64,000 nt of DNA from Papaver somniferum (lineage: Eukaryota; Streptophyta; Magnoliopsida; Ranunculales; Papaveraceae). The stretch covers positions 172,431,690 through 172,495,689 of the forward strand of contig NC_039362.1 of NCBI RefSeq assembly GCF_003573695.1. The letters are read 5' to 3'. Both the position numbers and the translations under genes were made by a program. Positions 1-11,078 of the stretch are shown here, in pieces; position 1 is the stretch's first letter, and each line of letters opens with the position of its first letter. Below the pieces are notes generated by a model. It saw nothing but the letters and a program-made list of their open reading frames with translations, did not search any database and was not told where the DNA came from.

Positions 1-2443
1 CGGTGAAGGTCAACTAACAGTCAACGGCCAAGGTCGGGTCAAATTCGAGGGTCAAATAGTCAAAGTCTAAATCGGTTAACTGAGTCAAACATGACTCAAC
101 TCTAGTTAATAAGGGTATCTCGACTCAGTCAGATAAACTGAGTCAGACAGAAATGAACTAAGTCAGACTGAATCTGTTCAGTCAGACAGGCATAAAGTTC
201 AGGCATGAGCCCTAATCACAAGCCAAAAATTCTACCACACCTGCAACTCTAAGTCCAGTTTCTATTTCACCAACCTAATTCTATCATTTGCTCAATATAC
301 AAATAATTCATTCATTCTAATAGAGAATTCAAAAGTAATTTACAACAACAATATAGCTTACCTGCAAAAATGCAGCTCTTAAGCAACACCCTTTAATTTT
401 TCTACTTCCTATATCTCTTCAACTCTGAGCAGTTCTAACTCCATCTACTATACAACAACATTAATATCATTTCCTATCATTCACCCTCCAACAGTGTCAC
501 ATGCAACATCATACGCACCCGACTGATTCAGCCACAGTTTCATAACTACCTCTAACTCCTGTTCTGCCATTCAACCACACAGAAAACACCACCATCTCCA
601 GCCACTCATATTCCTTGCAACTTCAACAGCATTACCACCTAACTGTCCAAACAATAACTATACCACCAGACTCCATTTGAAAGTTCCAAACAACTTCAAT
701 TACTCTTATAACTGAAACCAGTCTTGTATCATCCTAAGCGTTCATTCATTTTCTCATTTCATCTTCACAACAACCCTTATAACTTCACTACACCACAACA
801 ACCTCATACATCTCCAGAATTCCATTTTCTCCAATCTCAGCCACACATAACAACCCTCATTATAATAACCCTAGTCACCTTGTTTATCACAGCAGCATCC
901 AACTAACCATTTCACTAACACCAATTCCATGTTCAGATCATAACACTATTCTAAACTCTCAGATCTTTCTTCTTGACAGGAGCCACTAACAACTTCACCT
1001 GCAACAGCTCATACAGTTCAAATCCATAACCACCAACAAGCCACAAACGTAACAGTTCCATTTATTCACATCCAAACTTCAATAAACACCCATCTTAGAC
1101 CTTAGCTCAATCATCAACCACACATACTCAATCAATAACACTATTGTTCAATTCCATTACTAACTCCAGAAACTATACTTTTAATTTTCTTCTCAAATCT
1201 TCAATTAAAAAAACAACTAACAAAACAAGTACTCTGATTCTATAACCCACATCAATGGATATGATTCAATTCAATTAGAAATGAAAGGATTACCTGAGAC
1301 CCAAATCCATTCTCTGCCAATTAATCAATCTTTACTGCTAACTCAGTTAACACCAATCGACACCAAATACCCAACTGCTGCTTCTACAATCAACACACAC
1401 ACCCTCAACTGATCTTCCAATAAATTCCAACACCTTAACTTCACTGTTAATCATCACAACACCAAAACCCAACTCCAATCTATCTTCTAAACTTCCAATT
1501 TCATCCTTCAAGCTTCACTGAACATTCTACAAATCCCTAACCTTTCAATTCTTTATCAATTCAATTTCATAACCTCATGTAAACAACAAACCCTTCGTTC
1601 TTTAGCCATTAACCACTCGATTATCCATTCAATTCAGAATCAATATGAACCCTAAGTTAATCTCCCAAACCTTCTTTATAACTGTATCTTCATATCAACA
1701 TCACTAGTTTCTTCTTTATCTCATAATCTTCAAAACCCATCTTTTCTTTCATCTTATTCATCACCAATCGAACTTCTAGACAATTATCTGAGAATCCCTA
1801 ACTTACTTATTCAATCCTCAAGCAACCCACAGCTTCCATCAAACATCAATTAAGAACAAACCCATCTTCTAATTCTTCCTTATTCATCACCTAAATTGAA
1901 TCCCTTATTCATCACCTAACTTCTATCAGCACAAACCCTAAATCTGATTCATCTTTTCTTCTTCATCAACAACAACCTCAGTTCCTTCATCCTCTACACA
2001 ACCCCATCATTTAATTTCCTAAATCAGTTCTCACTCTAATCTGAAAAACCTCTCACCGGAGAAAACAGGAACAAGAGAAGAAGAACAGAGAAAGAAAAAG
2101 AAAAAAAAGAAAGAATAAGAGAAAACTGATTCTCTTCGATCGGTTTGAGGAGATAAGGCCCAAGGAACACTAGGACACGCACTTGATTTGATAAGGGAAG
2201 CCACAACGTGTCAGTGTTGCATCAATAGCGGTTTTTCCACAAAATGACGATTTTATCCTTCATACTAAATCAGTGATATCTTCTTCGTCCGATATCCGAT
2301 TGACACGTTCGAGTAGTCCATTCTGCATAACACGTTAGATTAATTTCTATTAATTAACGTTCGTTTTAAACTAATCGAGTTATTATCGGCTAATTCTTCA
2401 ATTGACCAGTCTAATAGCGTTGACGAGCTTGAGGATCTTTACA
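1..2443. other. G-poor repeat-like stretch, possibly part of an LTR element
   Basis: No convincing gene is seen. From about 220 to 2050 the plus strand is very poor in G and rich in C, A and T, with short CAAC, TTCA and CATC runs. From 2040 it turns purine-rich, with a GAGAAGAAG-type run to about 2130. The first 220 bases repeat GAGTCAGA-like words. Position 2443 ends in ...GATCTTTACA, which on the minus strand reads TGTAAAGATC..., a possible LTR start. The other end would lie outside the window, so the LTR reading is a guess. Confidence 0.3.
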
Positions 2444-3135
2444 ATTCCAATTCGGATATAAAATTTCGGTTTGGATAGCTATTGGAAATACGGTTTGGTT
2501 AATATGAAACATTCACAATGTCAACATAATATTTTAAACATGTGATAACTCTTATTACTTAATTAATGTTCAAGAAATTTTCTTGATACTCAAGGTGAGA
2601 TCCGAAACCGAAATATTCCATAATATCTTTTTTGATATCTACTTGTTGAGCCTTTACAGATTCTTTGCTAAAAAGAAATATGAAATCAGAAGGCCTAAAG
2701 CACACAGCTCGGAAAGTTCATAATATAAAGACGTGATTCAGTTCCTCCTGAAATGAGGAAGATTAGAAGCGTGAGGCTCTGGTATAATGAAGATTGCTCC
2801 AACTGCAAGATAAAAGATTGCTAACACCACCTCACTTTCGTTGTAAGCTAAAAAAACACTCCATTACTTTTTCTGTTGAAAGTTAAATCTATGTAGTGTC
2901 AACGTAAAGGATAGATATGGATGCATCATCTGTATATAAAAGATTATGCAGTATACGAATATTTTCATTATGAAGACGAGTTTTGCAATATGCTTTCTTA
3001 CTTTTCTTTTATTTACAATATTTTAAACCTTTTTCTTGTTACCGGCCCTTCCAACATGCAGCGAGGCCTTATCACCAAGAAATTGTCTGATTTTACTGGA
3101 GCAGTCTCAATGCTCTTCTTTCCTAGTTGTAACTT
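2444..3135. other. intergenic, no recognisable feature
   Basis: AT-rich sequence without a supported gene. The words GTCAATTTGTGTACTGA at its right end (about 3141-3158) recur at about 32204, upstream of the second tRNA-His, so this stretch probably begins the duplicated tRNA-His neighbourhood. Confidence 0.4.
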
Positions 3136-3158
3136 TGTATGTTGTCAATTTGTGTACT

Positions 3159-3558
3159 GAACACCAAGGCCCCTTCTGCAGACAACAAAATGGGATTTTT
3201 CAGGACCTCCGCTGCTGAAGAAGCAGAAGCTTTAACTCTTCTGCAGGCAACAAAATGGGCCACCATGAACAACTTACTAAATATAGTCATTGAAGGAGAC
3301 GATCAAGTAACAATCAAACTATCTACGAGTAAAATAAGCATTTGTCTAGTACCAAAGTGTGGCAACTCTAGAGGAAGTAAAGTCTATAACAGAAAATTTA
3401 GTTTCTTCTTTGGATTTTCAATATGTAGCCAAATAGAATTGCAGACGTATTAGCGGGAAAAGAAAAAAGCAAAGAAAATGTTGCAAACTGTTGGACAAAC
3501 TATGTACCTATGTTTTTAATTCCTTCAATAGCTTGTGACTATGTCAAAGCTTGAAATC
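3159..3558 (+). pseudogene. RNase H-like (RVT_3) fragment, LINE-derived
   Basis: A decayed piece of the RNase H-type domain found at the C-terminus of plant LINE ORF2 proteins and related RVT_3 proteins. Visible blocks are AAEEAEALTLLQATKWA, then VIEGDD, then in a shifted frame NRIADVLAGKE and a tail resembling IPSIACDYVKA. These match in order the better preserved domain at 31207-32103 (EEAEALGFLQAAKWA, SVEGDC, NKVADTLAKEA). A frameshift and stops separate the blocks, so it is not functional. It lies about 300 bases upstream of tRNA-His copy 1 in the same orientation. Confidence 0.6.
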
Positions 3559-3863
3559 TGTGTTATAATCAAAACAATTGTGTACTCCTTATAGAAGATG
3601 TTAATCCAGATGATTCAGTCATCGGAAGGATAATTCACTATGAATTAATTAGTTCCAAATGAGACTGAATCAAATGATTAACGCCTTTTGATTTTGGTAA
3701 TCTACTTACTTTCAATATTCCGGTGGCGGTATCACGATCCTGGGTTGTGGAAATCTGTTTCATCAGACAGACCTCAGTTGGAGTAGTAGAAGGCTGTATT
3801 TGAAAACGTTGGTAGTAATACAAATGATGTGACTGAAAAGATGTTTGGATTTCAATCACCAAT

Positions 3864-3935
3864 GTGGCTGTAGTTTAGTGGTAAGAATTCCACGTTGTGG
3901 CCGTGGAGACCTGGGCTCGAATCCCAGCAGCCATA
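3864..3935 (+). tRNA. tRNA-His (anticodon GTG), copy 1
   Basis: A 72-base tRNA that folds fully. The acceptor stem is GTGGCTG/CAGCCAT, with the last pair G-T. The anticodon stem is CCACG/CGTGG around loop TTGTGGC, with anticodon GTG at 3897-3899, and the T arm holds GGGCTCGAATCCC. There is no intron and CCA is not encoded. It is identical to copy 2 at 32355-32426 except for T instead of C at the end of the acceptor stem. The shared upstream words TTCARTCACCAAT show that the two loci are duplicates. The Mutator-like element lies 40 bases downstream. Confidence 0.95.
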
Positions 3936-3974
3936 TGAATTTTTTTTGCCCTTCCAGTTTTCTTGATTTTGTGA

Positions 3975-3982
3975 ATTCTTTA
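3975..3982 (+). repeat. left target-site duplication of the Mutator-like element
   Basis: ATTCTTTA directly precedes the left terminal inverted repeat and recurs exactly at 11120-11127 after the right one. It would extend to 9 bases with one mismatch (A versus G in front). The sequence occurs once, within GTGAATTCTTTAAGC, at the probable empty site near 32741. Confidence 0.85.
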
Positions 3983-4022
3983 CCTCGCGTTTTTAGGGGC
4001 CACTCAAAAAGATTTAGGGCCA
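3983..4022 (+). repeat. left terminal inverted repeat
   Basis: Begins CCTCGCGTTTTTAGGGGCC and ends GATTTAGGGCCA. It matches the reverse complement of 11079-11119 with one substitution (A/G) and a one-base G indel. Confidence 0.9.
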
Positions 4023-4307
4023 ACAATAAAACAAAAAAGGTCATCCAAAAGGAAAATGTAGCCAGCCCTTATCTCGCGTGATTCGTAATGGCAAAATTAC
4101 CCTTATATATTCGGAGGATATGATAACATTGTTATCCTCCGATTGTAATCGGAAGCCAAAATATTACCCAGACTCCCGATTGTAGTTGGTGCAGTATTAG
4201 AATGATTTCTGTTTCATTTTTTCCATTTCTTTTTCATTTTTGAGTTGTTAGAGTTATAGAGAAGAATGTGAAGGAAAAAAGGGAAAACCCATTTCATCAC
4301 TACAAAA

Positions 4308-5722
4308 ATGGATGGATATGAAGAAGAAGGTGAGAATCATGGCGAAGAAAAAAATGTTGAGGGTTCACGACCGTTTAGAGAAGACGATTTGGGGTATATG
4401 TTGAATGATCCAAACTTTTGTGGAGAGGAAAACCTAGACGACGCTTTCATGGAAGAAAATGGAGAATCGCCTGATATTAAAACACAGGTATTGTGTTAAG
4501 AAACTCAAATACTCGATTTTCATGCGTTTGTGTGCTTTTGTAAACAAGAAAAACCGATTATTGCATGCATTGAATGCCATGAACTATCCAGATTCGGTAG
4601 ATAATTTCTCGAATAAACTTACGAATATAACACACTGAGTACCAAATATGTATATTCGGTAGTTCCAAGATATTAGTTTACTGCCGAATATGAGAAAAAA
4701 CCCCAAACTGGTTTTCCAAAAAAATCTACATTCGGTAGTTATGTAAAGTTATTTACCCCCGAATGGCCCCAAAAACGAATTCCTCAAAAATTTTCAAAAC
4801 TCAGTATTCTTATCCTTTACAATCGGTAATAGTTTAACAATATTTGACTGCCGAATATAACAGTGGCCTCAAAATAAAATTTCCGAAAACTTGAAATTCG
4901 GATGTTTATCGATTAAAGTTATCTCCCGGTTATTTATATTCGGCTGTTTTACTATATATTTTAGCTTCCGATTATATCATTTTTTGCACACAGTAAACCG
5001 TGTACATTCATTTGCATAAATCGGGTGTTTTGGATAACCGATAGGATTCCAAATATAGTATATTCGGCAGTTTGACTTATTTAATAACCTCCGATTATTG
5101 TATAATAATTTGTTGCTTTCATATGCAGGCCATTGAAGAGTTTGTTGATGATTTCTATTTGAGGCCCGACACTTCCCTATACTATGCAAACGATTTGGTA
5201 TACTCATTACTACTTTTTTTTTCAAAATTTATATGTTAAATGGTTATGCTTATTAGATTTGTTTTGTTTTGTGCAAGTTTAGACATTTGGAAGTAAGAAG
5301 GAGGCAAAGGAATGGCTTATGAAAAAGGAAAAAGATAACATGTGCGTGGTATTTCAAAATAATCATGTTAGTGACACTCGATTTGAAATGATTTGCGAGC
5401 GAGGTGGGACGCGAAAGAGTCACGAGGGAAAGAATAGTAAGTACGTACGGAATACGAATAGGAAATACCGAAGCAATACCAAGAAGATGGGATGCCCATT
5501 TAAGATTGTCTTCTATAAGACCGAGGTATTAAAGGTAAAGAGTATAAAATGTATAAAGTTGATAACGGTTGTCAAAACCATGATGATCCGTTGGATTTAA
5601 TTGGACATGTAATGGTTGCCAAGTTAAAACCACATCAAATGCAGACGGTGAGGTCTATGCGGATCCAAAAAGCGAGTGCGATCTTAAGTAAAATAATCAG
5701 TAATCGGAATATTAATCAGTAA
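4308..5722 (+). pseudogene. FAR1-like DNA-binding protein of MULE origin, frameshifted
   Basis: Three exons can be read: 4308-4487 (60 aa, acidic, starts MDGYEEEGENHG), 5129-5197 (23 aa, EEFVDDFYLRP) and 5283-5722, with GT-AG introns. Exon 3 carries the zinc-binding FAR1-like domain found at the N-terminus of MULE transposases: TFGSKKEAKEWLMKKEKDN, then FEMICERGG, KKMGCPFKI, and finally NGCQNHDDP with ending LIGHVMVAKLKPHQ. The Cys, Cys, Cys and His positions are all visible. Between KTE and GKEYKMYKVDN, near 5526, the frame shifts by one base. The product would be about 230 aa and stops at 5720 without any DDE transposase domain. The first intron (640 bases) is packed with the inverted-pair motif. 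Confidence 0.7.
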
Positions 5723-5839
5723 TCGGAACAACAGTATTATAACACTTCAATCCGATTAATCATATTCGGGAATTCCATATTTTATCAAACCGCCGATTAA
5801 TATTAAAAATTTGAATTTACAGCACTCAAACATCACATG

Positions 5840-6359
5840 TTATTCTTTTTTCCCAGTCCGAGATGCAACAATCAATGCGGCTTCGAAATGTAGAAACGAC
5901 TCTCCTCTCCACTTGGAATAAGCATCTTGTGCCGCAAACATGTCGTCTCTGTGCCTAGCAAGAATACGGTTGTACTCGGTGCACCCTTGAAGAAACATGG
6001 GATGGTTCATAATTGTGGCGTGGCTTCTTGTACTTACCAACAAAAGGACCCAATGAAACGTTAATCCAAAATATACGATCGTCCTGCTGTTCTTTGGGTA
6101 GATCTTTCACAATGTAATAATTTTTTATCCATTCGGTCTCTTCCTCAACTTGTTTTAATCTTTCTCTATGATGGAATTGTTCTTCACCTCGCTTCTTAGC
6201 CTTGATTTCCTCTTCCTCCTCCTTCGTTGCCACTAACGATGGTTTAATTTTTTTGGGTTGTTTGTTCCTTTTTTGTATTTCTTCTTCCATTGTTGCAATT
6301 GATGTAGTTGTTCGCTTGCATCTTCGAAGTATGTTGTCGATTGATGATGAACTTGCCAT
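5840..6359 (-). pseudogene. unknown charged protein in the Mutator-like element, frameshifted
   Basis: The start ATG is at 6359, and a TATA-like CTATATAAG lies about 60 bases upstream (near 6417-6426). The N-terminal part is serine-rich, then strongly charged and coiled-coil-like (EEEIQKRNKQPKKIKPS, EEEEEIKAKKRGEEQ), followed by DRIFWINVSLGPFVG. The frame then shifts by one base near 6045 and continues HATIMNHPMFLQGCTEYNR and DDMFAAQDAYSKWRGE to a stop at 5840. I do not recognise the family; the C-terminal half resembles transposon-associated proteins with a short helical tail, but this is not secure. About 172 aa if the frame is treated as continuous. It is convergent with the FAR1-like gene, leaving about 120 bases between them. 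Confidence 0.5.
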
Positions 6360-6560
6360 TGAAAATGTTTTTCATTCTAATTTTTTACTCAATAATAACT
6401 GAGAGGGGTTACCCTCCTTATATAGATTAGAGTTCCAACGGCTCTAATTTTTGAAAATATGGCCGTTGAGGTTTCTGAAAATATGGCCGTTGAAGTTTCG
6501 TACCAATGATGCACTACAATCGGTTGTTAACGATACACGTATTCCCTCCGAATAAAACAT

Positions 6561-7320
6561 TCGGAGGATAATTTTTTTTCTAAAGTTCCGAATGAACGAT
6601 GGCCCAAAAATCAGAATTTGGGAAAAACTGATACTTTTCAAATTTTGAACTTCAAATAATCGGAAGGTAACTCAGTTACCAGAACTTCCGAATATGGGGT
6701 GTCTAACCTTCTATATTGGCCCTTGGAACCACCTAGAGCCATGGCATGGTTTGTTTTGAACTTGTAATATTCGGAGGATAATTTTTTTTGTAAAAATCTG
6801 AATGAACGATGGCCCAAAAATCAGAATTTGGGAAAAACTGATACTTTTCAAATTTTGAACTTCAAATAATCGGAAGGTAACTCAGTTACCAGAACTTCCG
6901 AATATGGGGTGTCTAACCTTCTATATTGGCCCTTGGAACCACCTAGAGCCATGGCATGGTTTGTTTTGAACTTGTAATATTCGAAGGATAATTTTTTTTG
7001 TAAAGTTCCGAATGAACGATGGCCCAAAAATCAGAATTTGGGAAAAACTGATACTTTTTAAATTTTGAACTTCAAATAATCGGAAGTTAACTCAGTTACC
7101 AGAACTTCCGAATATGGGGTGTTTAACCTTCTATATTGGCCCTTGGAACCACCTAGAGCCATGACATTGTTTGTTTTGAACTTGTAATATTCGGAGGATA
7201 ATTTTTTTTGTAAAGTTCCGAATGAACGATGGCCCAAAAATCAGAATTTGGGAAAAACTGATACTTTTTAAATTTTGAACTTCAAATAATCGGAAGTTAA
7301 CTCAGTTACCAAAATTTTCG
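6561..7320. repeat. 210-bp tandem repeat, 3.6 copies
   Basis: Units start TCGGAGGATAATTTTTTTT at 6561, 6771, 6981 (with TCGAAGG) and 7191, an exact 210-base period; the fourth copy is partial. Each unit contains GATGGCCCAAAAATCAG, an inverted-pair motif around GGTAACTCAGTTACC, and CCTAGAGCCATG. The first copy differs most at its left edge. It lies between the unknown gene and the 3' end of the PMD gene, inside the Mutator-like element. Confidence 0.9.
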
Positions 7321-7458
7321 AATACCACACAAATCATTGTCATTTGAACTTGTCTAACTTAGTTACCAAAATTTTCGAATGTACCACACAAATCACTGTC
7401 ATTTGAACTTGTCTAACTTAGTTACCAAAATTTTCGAATGTACCACACAAATCATTGT
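7306..7458. repeat. short tandem repeat of about 58 bp, three copies
   Basis: TTACCAAAATTTTCGAAT recurs at 7306, 7363 and 7422, followed by CCACACAAATCA and GTCATTTGAACTTGTCTAAC. It grows out of the last 210-bp unit and runs up to the PMD stop codon. Confidence 0.85.
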
Positions 7459-7461
7459 TAT

Positions 7462-10400
7462 TTATCTGCTCTTCTTTACTTTACGACCGTGACTACCTCC
7501 AAGTCCTGCACGACCACGGGTTTGAGCACCTTCAGTTGGAGCAGCTTCAGCGCTCGATGAAGCTCGAGTTCTTTTACCCGTCTTTGATACTGCCACCTTG
7601 GGCTGATGCCTCTTCGTGACTTTCTCCTCAAACTGGGCAGCATAATCTTCATTATCCATATTATCAACTAGATCTCTAGCCTCTTTGATCTTCTCAGGTG
7701 GCATGAGATCTCCGCTATTCAGGCATGCAGTTAACATTTTGGAAACACGCTTGATCTTATTCACCTGTTTTTTATACGTAATGACATAACATCAAACGGT
7801 AATTACCTAAGATTTATAGGAATAATATAAAATGAACAAAAATATAAGAACACGCACCAGTTTATCATAACCAGCTGGTTTGTCTTTGATGATACAATTA
7901 TAACTTGAACCCGCCGCAGTAGTGTTGGATTTGATTTCACGGATAACCAAAGGATGTGATACCTTGTTATACCAACTCATATAGTCTGGAGAATTTTCAT
8001 CACCTCGGGTGGTTCGTCTACCAGTGTCGATAATGAAGTCATTACTCTTATCCCAGTTATCAAGAACAGTAGGTGGGCCTGTGCGAACAATCGTGAGATT
8101 ATCACCACTAAAAGAGCACAACTCCAACTCCAATTTGTAGTAATCCCCCATTTTCTCCACAGGTTGCTGTTGTATAGAGGTGGATCATTTCCTAACGAAT
8201 ATGCGTCATTTGGAGTTCAGTAACCTATAGTTTTTCTGGCCTGTATATTCGGTTCTAATATCAAAAGAATAGTTCCGATTGTATATAATCGGAAAAAAAA
8301 AGTAAGTACCTAACCACCGAATACCAAACATTCGAAAATAGAGATGGATAATTTCCTACCGAATATGCGTCATTTGGAGTTCAGTAACCTATAGCTTTTC
8401 TGGCCTGTATATTCGGTTCTAATATCAAAAGAATATTTCCGATTGTATATAATCGGAAAACAAAGTAAGTACCTAACCACCGAATAACCAACATTCGGGA
8501 AAAGAGATGGATAATTCCTACCAAATATGCGTCATTTGGAGTTATGGATATGCATCATATGTATTGTCTACTGAATAACTATAGAGTGAGTTATAGAGTT
8601 AAAGAAAAAACCTGCAATAGAGCCACATTCCCGGCAACTTGGCAGGTTCCTAGCCTCGAAGCCTTTCTCAACTCTTCCATCAAGAATGCTAGGCATGTCG
8701 TTCCCCAAGAATAGTCACCGACTTCATGGAGAGGATCCAAAAGTTGTATAAGGTTGGCGTCGATCCGGTTGCCAGAAGTATTGGGGAATATGACACATCC
8801 CAATACACAAAGGAGATATGCGGTGGCGGCGTGGTTCACTTGCTCATCAGTTAACGTTCCATTCTTTTCCTTCTCCAAGGTGCCTCGAAACATATTCATC
8901 AAAGCTGTAATGTTGATCTGTCTTGTTCTGTAACTTGCATGCCTCCTAAACTCTGCTGTTGTTGTCTCTTCATCCCAACCTAAGCACTTTTTAGTTAGAG
9001 CATAAAGTTGTGCCCAACTTAACTGCTTTGTGTAGTTAAACTTCACAGCTGTGCCTTGGTCGGGAAGGTTAAGAATCTGCACAACATCATTCGGAGTAAT
9101 CGTCATCTCCCTAAACGGCATATGAAAAGTATCGGTCTCAGGATACATTCTCTCCATGAACGCCGATATGGCCACACGAGTTGGCAACAATTGACTTGAA
9201 CCTTTCACATTCACCGGATAAAGGCCACGCAAGCATTTTTGTTGGTGCGGCGGTAGGTTTGAGTAGACGGACCGCATCTTGATGATCCTATTAAAGTACA
9301 TAAAAAAATCCTTAATACAAATATTACGATATAACACATAGACAATACATTAATAAAAAATAGTAATTTTATTACCTCGGTTTCGTATATTTCTCTGGCC
9401 CATGAGTCTTTGTATCCAAATAGCAATTTTCCTCCATCCGTCGGTAGCCCAAGGATTGTGCCTGCATGAATACCCTTCTTCTTCAAGTGCTGAGGGACAA
9501 GATGTGATGCTTTCTTAGTAATATCCTTCTTTACATCATCTTTTCCTTTTTTGGCTTTTTGGGTACCACTTGGTTGTCCTTCTTCTTCTACTCTTGGCAC
9601 TGGATCAACTGGTTCAATTTCATGGTGGGGTGTAACTTGTGGAACAGTTGGTTCTGCACTTTGTTGAGCGGCTTGTTCAACACTTGGTTGCACCCCTTGT
9701 TCACTGCCTTGTTGTTCTACACTTTGTTCAGCACTTGGTTGCACTCCTTGTTGACTGCTTCGTTCTTGTAAGCTTTGTTGAGCACTTGAATTATCTTTGG
9801 CGCTCCTTTCCCTCCTAGCACTAGCTGTCACTTTCTTCCTCCTTTCTCGACTTTGTCTAAACAACAAAGAAAGGAACAATATTTACAAACTATACAATCG
9901 GAAGACAAAGTATGGAAATATAACCCGAATGAACACATTCGGAAGTAAAAAGACACATATTGTTCCCGAATACAAAACAATCGAAATATAACTAAACATG
10001 TTTACAACCGAATATGCATCAATTGGAGTTCAGAAGCTGTAAATTTTTCATCCTACACAATCGGAAGACAAAGTGCACATCTACAACCCGAATGTACAAA
10101 TTCACAAGTAAGAAGACACATATTTTTTCCGAATGAAAAACAATCGGAATATAACTAAACATGTTTACAACCGAATATTCATCAACTGGAGTTCAGAAAC
10201 TCTAAAATTTTATCCTACACAATCGGAGGTATAAAACATTATATTGTCTTCCGAATAAATACTGGCCCCAAAATGAGATTTTTCTTATATCAGAAATTTT
10301 GAGATTTTTTCAATATATACATTCGGTAGTGAGTGTTCTTCCGAATACTCTGTGTCTACTTATTCGGTAGCCAAAAAATTCATTAAACTACCGATTATTA

Positions 10401-10839
10401 GCAGTTTGTATCCAGGAAGATATGGCCACCAATATTCGGCAGATAATCATCAAATCTTTCTCCCGAATACTGTCGATGTTCTTGAGAAATGAAGAACACG
10501 ACTACATTCGGAAGTAAATGAGCATGAATATCGTCCGAATCTGGATAAATAACCGAAAACCCTAAAAAAAAAATTCTCGATTCGACGAATTAAAGCGAAA
10601 TAAACACCAAAAATGATAGATTCTTACCTAATTGGGGCCATTTGAAGTTGACGAAGTGTTTGACTATCGGAATCGCCACCACCGACTACATTGTCGGGTA
10701 CTTGTTCTTCGCGTTCTTCGCGTTCTTCTTCATTTGCAGCAAGAATTTCTTTATTTCTTGCTAAAATCCCAATCTTTGGATCGATACCCCGAGCAACATT
10801 TTTGGTTCTAGGTCTGTGGGTTTCATTTCCCTTATCCAT
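7462..10839 (-). CDS. plant mobile domain (PMD, aminotransferase-like) protein, 656 aa
   Basis: Five exons join in frame: 10839-10628, 9856-9376, 9277-8612, 8166-7858 and 7764-7462, all with GT-AG introns. Residues 1-70 are charged. Residues 71-190 are Q/S/E-rich with imperfect repeats (QQGVQPSAEQS, SEQGVQPSVEQA). Residues 215-231 hold LLFGYKDSWAREIYETE. The PMD core fills exon 3 (CLRGLYPVN, FHMPFREMTITPNDVVQIL, VGDYSWGTTCLAFLMEELR) and exon 4 (SPDYMSWYNKVSHPL). The C-terminus is basic (GRKVKKSR), a likely nuclear signal. PMD proteins include MAIN/MAIL-type factors in gene silencing and meristem maintenance, and many transposon-borne copies; which role applies here is unknown. A segment usual between exons 3 and 4 (the WA..R region) seems missing, and intron 3 holds tandem repeats instead. 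The exon 3 start at ATG 9277 was chosen because it keeps the frame. Confidence 0.75.
8181..8565. repeat. 164-bp tandem repeat in PMD intron 3
   Basis: Units start at TGGATMATTTCCTA: 8181, 8345 and 8508 (partial). Each contains ATATGCGTCATTTGGAGTTC, an inverted pair CGGTTC...TTCCGATT and ATAATCGGAAA. The sequence CGTCATTTGGAGTTCAGTAA resembles the intron 1 repeat at 9896-10260, so the two arrays share ancestry. Confidence 0.85.
9896..10260. repeat. about 165-bp tandem repeat in PMD intron 1
   Basis: AATCGGAAGACAAAGT starts at 9896 and 10061, and a third partial copy starts AATCGGAGG near 10220. Each unit holds two 35-base inverted pairs and the line ACATGTTTACAACCGAATAT. It overlaps the inverted-pair array. 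Confidence 0.85.
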
Positions 10840-11078
10840 TGTTTTATAAACGAATCGACGATGTTTTGATTTTACGATTCGCGGCGATGTTTCGGTTGAA
10901 CGAGGAAAGTTTTTTTTCTTCCACAATCGGAAGATATGAAGCTGGAAGAAGAAGAGTTGAAATGAGTAGAATTTTTTTTGATTTGGTTTTTCTACGGTTT
11001 TACCAGAAGGGCATTTATGTAACTTCAATATCATATAGGGTACCCCTTAACTAGAGTCTTTGGATGGGTATAAATTGA

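Larger units (their letters stand above)
4109..10540. repeat. array of fixed-length inverted pairs AWTCGG-N23-CCGAWT
   Basis: Short inverted pairs recur through the non-coding parts of the Mutator-like element. Each begins ATTCGG or AATCGG, usually followed by NAG, and ends CTN-CCGAAT or CCGATT. The outer length is almost constant. Examples: 4109-4144, 4730-4764, 4821-4856, 4938-4973, 5062-5096, 5764-5798, 6559-6593, 6658-6693, 8247-8280, 9896-9930, 9937-9971, 10362-10396, 10434-10468 and 10506-10540. The 17-18 bases between the extended arms are not conserved. The pairs lie in introns and intergenic DNA and are absent from the recognised exons. Constant geometry with a variable spacer fits a protein-binding site or foldback, which is inference. 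Confidence 0.8.

Noticed and set aside
724..906. Short open frame in the G-poor stretch
   Set aside because: Low-complexity composition explains the lack of stops; no start context, domain or splice partner.
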